DNA of 32,709 nucleotides from CALACW01 sp002431305 (lineage in GTDB: Bacteria; Bacillota; Clostridia; Oscillospirales; Acutalibacteraceae): positions 1-32,709 of the forward strand of contig CALACW010000026.1 of assembly GCA_937890355.1 (NCBI GenBank). The letters are read 5' to 3'. Positions 23,558 to 30,050 of this stretch are shown piece after piece; position 1 is the first letter of the stretch, and each line of letters starts with the position of its first letter. The notes under the pieces are model-generated. The model was given only the letters and a program-made list of their open reading frames with translations. It was not told the DNA's origin and ran no database searches. The translations under genes were made by a program, and so were the position numbers.

Positions 23558-23997
23558 TTTATTTCATCCTTTCCGCCGTCGGCGGTAACAATTATTGTCA
23601 TTTCATTTTCGGCGGCGTAATCGCCGTAGTAATCTATCGTATATTTTAATTTTAATTCTCCGCTGCCGTTTTTGACGGTGTTTTTTACCTGTTTGCCGTA
23701 AATTCCTATCAGAAATTCGCCGTACGGCGTCGTATAAAAACAGCTTTGACGTTTTCCGCGTTCTATAATCAATTCCGACGAATACGCACCGCTTCTTATA
23801 ACGGAAACGTTCTCGCCGTTCTTGACTCTTATCGTCGTGTGACACGTATTTTCCTCGTCGAATCTTTCATCGTAGCATATCATATACGTGTCCGTATGAC
23901 CGTAAATGACGTAACCCCTCGTCGTAATCTCCACGCTCTCCGCGCCGTCCGGCGTGGTCTGTTTGTCCGTTACTACAATTAACGCTTCGGTTTTCAT
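23554..23997 (-). CDS. DUF1934 beta-barrel protein (YwiB-like)
   Basis: A 147-residue small protein of the DUF1934/YwiB family, predicted to be a lipocalin-like beta-barrel; function unknown. Typical are TTPDGAESVEITTRGYVI near the start, VIRSGAYSSELIIERGKRQ, and TPYGEFLIGIYGKQV. The neighbourhood agrees: in Bacillus ywiB is next to argS. ATG 23997 overlaps the ddl stop (ATGA) and its own stop overlaps the argS start (ATGA). An upstream extension would run into ddl and is not family-like. Confidence 0.85.
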   Translation of the reverse strand: MKTEALIVVTDKQTTPDGAESVEITTRGYVIYGHTDTYMICYDERFDEENTCHTTIRVKNGENVSVIRSGAYSSELIIERGKRQSCFYTTPYGEFLIGIYGKQVKNTVKNGSGELKLKYTIDYYGDYAAENEMTIIVTADGGKDEIN

Positions 23998-25040
23998 GCT
24001 TCGCGTTCGATTGCCAGATTGAGAAGTCTGTCGATAAGGTCGGGGTATTTTATACCGCACTCGTCAAAGAGCTTCGGGTACATGCTTATCGGCGTAAATC
24101 CGGGCAGAGTGTTTATCTCGTTGAATTTAACCTTGCCGTCGGACTGAACGAAAAAGTCGACCCGCGAGAGTCCCGAGCAGTTAAGCGATTTGAATATTTT
24201 AACGGCGAGAGAGCGGATTTCCTCGCTCGTTTTCTCCTCGAGAGGGGCGGGAATGAGGAGAACTGAACTGCCGTTTTTGTATTTCGCGTCGTAATCGTAG
24301 AATTCGTTTGCGGGTTTTATCTCGCCGACAACGGAAGCGGCGGGGTCGCTGTTGCCGAGAACCGCGCACTCGACCTCTCTGCCGACGATACATTCCTCGA
24401 CGACGATTTTTTTGTCGTATTTAAACGCATCTTTAATCGCGTTTTCAAGCTCTTTTTTATCCGAAGCCTTTGAGACTCCGACGGACGAACCCGTGTTTGC
24501 GGGCTTTACGAATACGGGACAGCCGAGCTTTTCAAAACATTCGTCCGAAAAGGCGGAGCCTTTGTCCGCATATTCGAATTTATCGATTTTAAGCCACTTC
24601 GCCTGCGGAACGTTCTCATAGTCGGCAAGAGCGTTCGTAAACGCCTTATCCATGCACACCGCGCCTGCTAAATTGTCGCAGCCGACAAACGGAATCCCGG
24701 CAAGAGTCAGCAGCGCCGCAACCGTGCCGTCCTCGCCGTTTCTGCCGTGCAGAACGGGAAAGCATACGTCGACGTTTATGATTCTGCCGTCCTCGACGAT
24801 AACCTGTTTTGAATTATAATCAATGTTTATATAAGCCTTCAGCGAACCGGTAAACCAGCCGTCCGACTCGATTTTATCGGTATCGCCCTCGAACAGACGC
24901 CATTTGCCGTCCTTTGTAATGCCGAGGGTTACAATATTATATTTTTCGCGCGGAATGTTTCTGATAACCGAAGAAGCCGAAAGAAGCGAGACTTCATATT
25001 CGCTCGATTTTCCGCCGAAAAGAACAAGAACCGTTTTCAT
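23994..25040 (-). CDS. ddl: D-alanine-D-alanine ligase
   Basis: A 348-residue ATP-grasp ligase that joins two D-alanines for peptidoglycan. Seen are LFGGKSSEYEVS (7-18), HGRNGEDGTVAALLTLAGIP, KPANTGSSVGVSKA, FYDYDAKYKNGSS (the omega loop with the Tyr-Lys-Tyr pattern of D-Ala ligases rather than VanA-type D-lactate ligases), and FNEINTLPGFTPISMYPKL. ATG 25040 with GGGAGGAAT before it is preferred over an in-frame ATG 30 bp upstream. First gene of an operon with the DUF1934 gene and argS. Confidence 0.96.
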   Translation of the reverse strand: MKTVLVLFGGKSSEYEVSLLSASSVIRNIPREKYNIVTLGITKDGKWRLFEGDTDKIESDGWFTGSLKAYINIDYNSKQVIVEDGRIINVDVCFPVLHGRNGEDGTVAALLTLAGIPFVGCDNLAGAVCMDKAFTNALADYENVPQAKWLKIDKFEYADKGSAFSDECFEKLGCPVFVKPANTGSSVGVSKASDKKELENAIKDAFKYDKKIVVEECIVGREVECAVLGNSDPAASVVGEIKPANEFYDYDAKYKNGSSVLLIPAPLEEKTSEEIRSLAVKIFKSLNCSGLSRVDFFVQSDGKVKFNEINTLPGFTPISMYPKLFDECGIKYPDLIDRLLNLAIEREA

Positions 25041-25079
25041 ATGTAATTCCTCCCGGGCATATAAGCCCATGTTCCATAT

Positions 25080-25108
25080 ATATTATCATATAATGAACGA
25101 TAACACAA
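25080..25108 (-). promoter_or_regulatory. Promoter of the ddl-argS operon
   Basis: On the minus strand TTGTGT (25108-25103) and TAATAT (25085-25080) are 17 bp apart, with TGA before the -10. Confidence 0.65.
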
Positions 25109-25150
25109 GAAGAAAACAATAATTTATTTTTAAACATAAACATTCTTTAT

Positions 25151-25299
25151 GTAGGGGAAGACATTGTCTTCCCGCATGAGACTTACGGTTTTATCAAAAA
25201 TAAATTTGCGTCAGCAATATGAAATTTTCGGGTTTCCGTCGGCAAAATCATATTTGTAATTTTTTGCCTTTACCCCGGGAAGACAATGTCTTCCCCTAC
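25151..25299 (+). mobile_element. E1 palindromic repeat element, copy D
   Basis: A 149-bp copy in the same orientation as copy A, with both end palindromes intact (GGGAAGACA-T-TGTCTTCCC). It is preceded by AAACATTCTTTAT, the same flank as copies A and B. It lies between the divergent ddl and rpsO promoters, so here it is not downstream of a gene. Confidence 0.82.
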
Positions 25300-25357
25300 G
25301 TCTCAATCCGAATTTTTACTTTCCCTTGGTTTGATTCTCATCTTTATAAAAAAATCT

Positions 25358-25386
25358 TTGACAAACCGTTCCGTATATGATATTAT
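25358..25386 (+). promoter_or_regulatory. Strong promoter of rpsO
   Basis: Consensus TTGACA (25358-25363), 17 bp, TATTAT (25381-25386), with TGA before the -10. It is one of the best matches to consensus in the window, as suits a ribosomal protein gene. Confidence 0.85.
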
Positions 25387-25393
25387 AAATACG

Positions 25394-25500
25394 CTAATGC
25401 CCTAGCCTCGGATATGGGAGACAGGCTTTTTAATGAAAAGCGGTTTCACCCGCCCTGTCTGGGACTTGCGGTTATGCAAATATTTTATGAGGTGAAAAAA
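25394..25500 (+). promoter_or_regulatory. rpsO 5' leader with possible S15-binding three-way junction
   Basis: The ~107-nt leader can fold AGACAGG (25419-25425) with CCTGTCT (25454-25460), enclosing CTTTT-TAATG-AAAAG and CGG...CCG. That is a three-way junction of the general type S15 recognises in 16S rRNA. A further small hairpin TTGC...GCAA (25467-25478) lies just before the ribosome-binding site GAGGTG. Autoregulation by S15 through such leaders is known in several bacteria. For this sequence it is inferred. Confidence 0.5.
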
Positions 25501-25764
25501 ATGACTCAGGCAGAGAAACAGGCAATTATGGCAGAGTATGCCACTCACGAAGGCGACACCGGTTCGCCCGAGGTACAGATCGCTGTTCTTACCAAGAGAA
25601 TAGCCGACCTTACCGAGCATCTCAAGACCAATCAGAAGGACCATCATTCAAGACGCGGACTTCACAAGATGGTTGGTCACAGAAGAAACCTTCTTGCATA
25701 TCTTCAGAAGACCGATATCGAAAGATACCGTTCTATCGTTGCAAGACTCGGACTTCGTAAATAA
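25501..25764 (+). CDS. rpsO: 30S ribosomal protein S15
   Basis: An 87-residue S15, exactly standard length. Family motifs: DTGSPEVQIAVLT, IADLTEHLKTNQKDHHSRRG, and LHKMVGHRRNLLAYLQKTD. It binds the 16S rRNA central domain. ATG 25501 fits the family N-terminus MTQAEKQAIM. An upstream in-frame ATG would add unrelated residues encoded by the leader. pnp follows 193 bp later, the widespread rpsO-pnp order. Confidence 0.98.
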   Translation: MTQAEKQAIMAEYATHEGDTGSPEVQIAVLTKRIADLTEHLKTNQKDHHSRRGLHKMVGHRRNLLAYLQKTDIERYRSIVARLGLRK

Positions 25765-25774
25765 TTGTCAACAC

Positions 25775-25802
25775 GGGCGGCGCGCTTTTCGGTTCGCCGC
25801 CC
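25775..25802 (+). promoter_or_regulatory. GC-rich hairpin between rpsO and pnp
   Basis: GGGCGGCG (25775-25782) pairs with CGCCGCCC (25795-25802). No T-run follows, so it is more likely a processing or partial-termination site than a full terminator. In E. coli the rpsO-pnp spacer holds an RNase III site controlling pnp. Confidence 0.55.
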
Positions 25803-25849
25803 TGAAATCAATTTAATGAGGAGCTTTCGCCGGAAAATGTTTAATGTAT

Positions 25850-25898
25850 AATGTACAATTCAGAGTCCGTTGTCACGGCGGGCTGTGAATTGTACATT
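25850..25898 (+). repeat. 13-bp palindromic element in the pnp leader
   Basis: AATGTACAATTCA (25850-25862) and TGAATTGTACATT (25886-25898) are perfect inverted repeats, with CCG/CGG inside and CGGAAAAT on both outer sides. This looks like an inserted intergenic repeat, but only one copy exists in the window. In RNA it would form a long stem 60 bases before the pnp start. Confidence 0.6.
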
Positions 25899-25957
25899 GA
25901 CGGAAAATATCCGTGCGGAGTCTCCCGGATTCGAATTTAAGAAAAGGAGACAAAACA

Positions 25958-28144
25958 ATGTTTGAAGACTTCAGAGTATTCAAAACCGAGCTTGCCGGCA
26001 GACCTCTCGTTGTAGAGACCGGCAAAATGGCTCAGCTTGCCGGCGGTTCTTGCCTTATCCGCTACGGCGAGACGGAGGTTCTTTGCACCGCCACCATGTC
26101 GGACAAGCCCAGAGAGGGCGTAGATTTCTTCCCCATGTCAATCGACTTTGAGGAAAAGCTCTATTCCGTAGGTAAAATCCCCGGCTCATTTCAGAGACGC
26201 GAGGGTAAGGCGAGCGAAAAGGCGGTTCTTGCCGCGAGAGTTATCGACAGACCTATCCGTCCTCTCTTTCCCAAGGATATGAGAAACGACGTAGGCATCG
26301 TAGCTACCGTTATGTCGGTAGACCCCGACTGTCTGCCCGAAATTACGGCTATGATAGGCGTTTCAATCGCGCTTTCCATTTCCCCGATTCCGTGGGCGGG
26401 TCCCATCTCGGGCGTTTCGGTAGGACTTGTTGACGGTGAGTACGTCATCAACCCCACCGCAGAACAGAGAGACAGAAGCGAAATGGCTGTCACCGTAGCT
26501 TCGACCGACGAACTTATCGCAATGATCGAGGCGGGCGCAAACGAAATTGACAACGAGACAATGTTCAACGGCATTATGTTTGCTCATAAGGAGAATCAGA
26601 AGATTGTTGAATTCATAAAGGGTATTCAGGCTGAAATCGGCAAGAAGAAAGTCGAATTCGTATCGAACGACCCCTCTCACGAGCTTTTCGAGGCTGTTAA
26701 GGAATTCGCAATCGACGACGTTAAGGCAGCTCTTGACACCGACGACAAGAGAGTCAGAGACGAGAGACTTCTCCCCATTTACGAGAGAGTTCATGCGGAG
26801 TTTGATGAGAAATTCCCCGAGGAAGCGGAGAAAATCGACGACTGCATGTATAAATTACAGAAATTTATTGTTCGCCGCTGGCTTCTCGACGAGGGCAAGC
26901 GTGTAGACGGCAGAGGTCTTGACGATATGAGACCGCTCAACGCTCAGATCGACCTTCTTTCGAGAGTTCACGGCTCGGGTATGTTCACCAGAGGTCAGAC
27001 CCAGGTTCTCACCATTGCAACGCTCGGCGCTGCGCGCGACGCTCAGATGCTCGACGGTATCGACGACGAGGACACAAAGAGATATATTCATCACTACAAC
27101 TTCCCCTCATATTCGGTCGGCGAGACAAAGCCCTCGAGAGGTCCCGGCAGACGAGAAATCGGTCACGGCGCACTTGCCGAAAGAGCGCTTCTCCCCGTTA
27201 TCCCCTCCGTTGAGGAGTTCCCCTACACTATAAGACTTGTTTCCGAGGTTCTCTCCTCGAACGGTTCGACTTCACAGGCTTCCATCTGCGGATCTACGCT
27301 TGCTCTTATGGCTGCCGGCGTTCCGATTAAGGCTCCCGTAGCCGGTATTTCCTGCGGTCTCGTAACCGAGGGCGACCGCTTCATCACCATGGTTGATATC
27401 CAGGGGCTTGAGGATTTCTTCGGCGACATGGACTTCAAGGTAGGCGGAACGAAGAAAGGTATCACCGCTATTCAGATGGATACCAAGGTTCACGGTCTTA
27501 CCCCCGAAATCATTAAGGAAGCTTTCGAAAAGACATACAAAGCCCGCTGCAAGATACTCGACGAGGTAATGCTTCCCGTTATTCCCGAGCCGAGAAAAGA
27601 GCTTTCAAAATACGCTCCCAAGATGCTCACTACGAAGATTGACGTTGACAAAATCGGCGACGTTATCGGCAAGCAGGGCAAGGTTATACAGAAAATCTGC
27701 GCAGAGTGTAACTGTAAGGTCGACGTTGAGGAGGACGGCTCCATCTTCATCACCGCTACAGATATCGACGACGCGCACAGAGCTCTTGATATTATCGAGA
27801 CTATCGCAAAGGATCCCGAGGTCGGCGCAATTTACAAGGGCGTTGTAACCAGACTCATGTCCTTCGGCGCATTCGTTGAGATTGCTCCCGGCAAAGAGGG
27901 TCTTGTACACATCAGCCAGCTTGACGTCAAGAGAACCGAAAAGGTTGAGGACGTTGTAAACGTAGGCGACGAAATAATCGTTAAGGTTCTCCCCGTAGAC
28001 GATCAGGGCAGACTTAACCTTTCAAGACGCGACGCGCTTATCGAGGTCGAGGGACTTGTTCCCGAGAACACGGTTTCGGACGCACCGAGAAAACCCCGCA
28101 GGGATTTCAAGGGCGGCAGAGACAGAAAACACGGCAGAGACTGA
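25958..28144 (+). CDS. pnp: Polyribonucleotide nucleotidyltransferase (PNPase)
   Basis: A 728-residue phosphorolytic 3'-5' exoribonuclease of the RNA degradosome. Two RNase PH-like domains (about 10-145 and 320-460) flank a helical linker. A KH domain follows with IGDVIGKQGKVIQKI, then an S1 domain beginning GAIYKGVVTRLMSFGAFVEI. The C-terminal tail is basic (KPRRDFKGGRDRKHGRD). Catalytic-core signatures such as FPSYSVGETKPSRGPGRREI are present. AAGGAG lies 11 bp before ATG 25958; an upstream in-frame ATG lacks a ribosome-binding site. Confidence 0.97.
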   Translation: MFEDFRVFKTELAGRPLVVETGKMAQLAGGSCLIRYGETEVLCTATMSDKPREGVDFFPMSIDFEEKLYSVGKIPGSFQRREGKASEKAVLAARVIDRPIRPLFPKDMRNDVGIVATVMSVDPDCLPEITAMIGVSIALSISPIPWAGPISGVSVGLVDGEYVINPTAEQRDRSEMAVTVASTDELIAMIEAGANEIDNETMFNGIMFAHKENQKIVEFIKGIQAEIGKKKVEFVSNDPSHELFEAVKEFAIDDVKAALDTDDKRVRDERLLPIYERVHAEFDEKFPEEAEKIDDCMYKLQKFIVRRWLLDEGKRVDGRGLDDMRPLNAQIDLLSRVHGSGMFTRGQTQVLTIATLGAARDAQMLDGIDDEDTKRYIHHYNFPSYSVGETKPSRGPGRREIGHGALAERALLPVIPSVEEFPYTIRLVSEVLSSNGSTSQASICGSTLALMAAGVPIKAPVAGISCGLVTEGDRFITMVDIQGLEDFFGDMDFKVGGTKKGITAIQMDTKVHGLTPEIIKEAFEKTYKARCKILDEVMLPVIPEPRKELSKYAPKMLTTKIDVDKIGDVIGKQGKVIQKICAECNCKVDVEEDGSIFITATDIDDAHRALDIIETIAKDPEVGAIYKGVVTRLMSFGAFVEIAPGKEGLVHISQLDVKRTEKVEDVVNVGDEIIVKVLPVDDQGRLNLSRRDALIEVEGLVPENTVSDAPRKPRRDFKGGRDRKHGRD

Positions 28145-28160
28145 TAAGGTAAAATAATCA

Positions 28161-28194
28161 CGGGGTTCCGAGCATTCGGAACCCCGCGTTTTTT
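28161..28194 (+). terminator. Intrinsic terminator of pnp
   Basis: CGGGGTTCCGA (28161-28171) and TCGGAACCCCG (28176-28186) form a perfect 11-bp stem with loop GCAT, followed by CGTTTTTT. Confidence 0.95.
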
Positions 28195-28195
28195 A

Positions 28196-28385
28196 GTGAA
28201 TAGTGAATAGTGAAGAGTGAAAAGTAAAAAAAGTTTGGTGCAAATCCTGACGGATTTGTATTATATAGGATATAAATTGTCCCTAGTCAACATCTGCCGA
28301 ACATTCGGCATTACAATCAACGTTTTCGGAGAAAACGGAACCGATTCTCTTATTTTTTCTCTATTCTCATTTCTCTTTTCTCTTC
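28196..28385 (+). repeat. R3 heptamer/hairpin repeat, copy b, running into the MATE gene
   Basis: Opens with GTGAATA GTGAATA GTGAAGA GTGAAAA heptamers, holds CAAATCC-TGAC-GGATTTG and CGTTTTC-GGA-GAAAACG, and ends in TTTCTCTTTTCTCTTC. Compared with copy a it has an additional hairpin (TGCCGAA-CA-TTCGGCA). Its last 33 bp encode the final 11 residues of the MATE protein on the other strand. Confidence 0.75.
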
Positions 28386-29738
28386 AAAATTCTTCCGTCC
28401 CGTTCTCGGTAATCCGCTGCATTTTTTATATATCAAATATGATGCAGCGGCGGTTATTATTTCAGATACGGGGAACGCAAAGAACACTCCCTGTGCTCCT
28501 AATGCGGTACGGCTTAAAATATACGCTGCCGGGATTATAATTACCGCATACCTCATGCACGACACGCCGAGCGACGGCGCGCCCCTTCCCAGAGCCTCCA
28601 GCACACCGCAGCACGTTACGGAAACCGCTGAAAAAACGAATCCCGCCGATATTATACGCAGTGCGTTTACGCCGATATCTATCGTGTCGGCGCTCGAGGT
28701 GAACAGCCCTATCATCTTTGCGGGAATTGTTACCGACAGAGCGACCCCCAGAGCCATAACTCCCGCGGTCAGCGCAAGGGTTGTTTTAAACGTATCGTTT
28801 ACTCTCTTTATTTCACCCGCGCCGTAGTTGAAACTGACAATCGGACGGATGCCCTGAATAATTCCGTTCGCAGACAGATAAATAAATGTCTGCAGTTTAT
28901 AATACGCGCCGAGTACAAGCACGTATTTGTCAGAGAACGCGGACAGTATTCCGTTGAGCGCCGAAACCTGAAGCGACGGCAGAGCCATGTTCAGCGACGC
29001 GGGAATTCCGACGGTATAGAGCTTTGACAATAAATTTTTATCAAACGAGACGTCCTTTTTCGAAAACGAAACAGGCAGTGGTTTTATTAGTGCAAATATA
29101 ATATATGCAATAAGCGTTGCACACTGTCCTATTCCCGTTGCGTATGCCGCGCCCGACATGCCCATCTCGGGGAAGAAGCCTATGCCGAATATCATCAGCG
29201 GGTCGAGGACTATATTTGCTATAAATCCGACAAGCATGCAAAACATTGTCGTTTTCATTCGTCCGACCGCCTGAAATATTTTTTCGAACGCTATTCCCAG
29301 CATTATAATTGCAGAGAAGATAAACGCGCGGTCAGCGTACTCGAGTCCCATTTTTATAATGTCCTCGCTGTCGGTGTAAAACGACAGAAATTTCGGCATG
29401 AACAGGATGCAGACAACCATCAAAACAATGCCGTGAATGAAGCTCAGAAGCAGTCCCGTAACTGCGGCGCGGTCGGCTTGTTCGTTCTTTTTTGCGCCGA
29501 GGCAAAACGCAATCTGCGCGTTCATTCCGACTCCGAATCCGACGGCTATTGCGGTCATCAGATTCTGAACGGGATAAACGAGCGACAGCGCCGTCATCGC
29601 GTCCTCGCTTATCTTTGCGACAAAATAGCTGTCGACAATGTTGTAAAGCGAATTTACCGCCATGGAAATCACCATCGGCAGCGCCATGGAAATCACCAAC
29701 GGCAGTATTTTCTTTTCTTTCATGTAATCCTGATTCAT
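28350..29738 (-). CDS. MATE-family efflux transporter (MepA-like)
   Basis: A 462-residue integral membrane protein with about 12 hydrophobic helices. The first is ILPLVISMALPMVISMAVNS. Typical MATE segments: YNIVDSYFVAKI, ALSLVYPVQNLMTAIAVGFG, and NGIIQGIRPIVSFNYGAGE in the second half. It should export cationic compounds using Na+ or H+. If the upstream leader is a guanidine-IV riboswitch, guanidine would be the natural substrate class; that is inference. The tail EEKREMRIEKK is supplied by the R3 repeat, so the original C-terminus was probably different. GGGAGAGGAC precedes ATG 29738. Confidence 0.93.
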   Translation of the reverse strand: MNQDYMKEKKILPLVISMALPMVISMAVNSLYNIVDSYFVAKISEDAMTALSLVYPVQNLMTAIAVGFGVGMNAQIAFCLGAKKNEQADRAAVTGLLLSFIHGIVLMVVCILFMPKFLSFYTDSEDIIKMGLEYADRAFIFSAIIMLGIAFEKIFQAVGRMKTTMFCMLVGFIANIVLDPLMIFGIGFFPEMGMSGAAYATGIGQCATLIAYIIFALIKPLPVSFSKKDVSFDKNLLSKLYTVGIPASLNMALPSLQVSALNGILSAFSDKYVLVLGAYYKLQTFIYLSANGIIQGIRPIVSFNYGAGEIKRVNDTFKTTLALTAGVMALGVALSVTIPAKMIGLFTSSADTIDIGVNALRIISAGFVFSAVSVTCCGVLEALGRGAPSLGVSCMRYAVIIIPAAYILSRTALGAQGVFFAFPVSEIITAAASYLIYKKCSGLPRTGRKNFEEKREMRIEKK

Positions 29739-29818
29739 TTTACGTTTGTCCTCTCCCGATACTTTTTTGCAAGCATGTTTTTAAGTTTGGAAACATTTAT
29801 TTTTTATTAAAAGGCATT

Positions 29819-29903
29819 AAAAAAAGCCCCGCAGTGTAAACTGCGCGGCGAAAAAAGATATCTCTTGAAAAATCCGCTCCCGGCTGCCGGGTTTTGTGAA
29901 AAA
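29819..29903 (-). promoter_or_regulatory. MATE leader with attenuator; candidate guanidine-IV (mepA-motif) riboswitch
   Basis: Minus-strand leader of about 80 nt. It begins with hairpin CCCGG-CAG-CCGGG followed by AGCGG, then a U-rich linker. It ends in an intrinsic terminator (GCCGCGCAGT 29849-29840, ACTGCGGGGC 29835-29826, then U7 to 29819), 80 bp before the MATE start. The segment GCGG can pair with CCGC of the terminator's 5' arm, giving a mutually exclusive antiterminator. A terminator between a consensus promoter and its gene implies regulated read-through. The published mepA motif (guanidine-IV) precedes MATE genes in Clostridia with a comparable layout. I could not check its consensus. 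Confidence 0.5.
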
Positions 29904-29932
29904 AGTATAACATAACTCATTAATAATGTCAA
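29904..29932 (-). promoter_or_regulatory. Promoter of the MATE gene
   Basis: On the minus strand consensus TTGACA (29932-29927), 17 bp, and TATACT (29909-29904). Start of transcription is expected near 29897. Confidence 0.88.
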
Positions 29933-29992
29933 CCGTAAAAGACAGACGCTTGAAATAAAATGAAATTCAGGCGCATACCGCAGGTTTTTGAT

Positions 29993-30025
29993 AATCAAAA
30001 CCGCCCGGAATAAATCCGAGCGGTT
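29993..30025 (-). terminator. Terminator of the large surface-protein gene
   Basis: On the minus strand AACCGCTCGGA (30025-30015) pairs with TCCGGGCGGTT (30009-29999) with one wobble, followed by TTTGATT. It lies 26 bp after the stop codon. Confidence 0.75.
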
Positions 30026-30050
30026 CGATTTTTAACCTGTTAATTATTAA

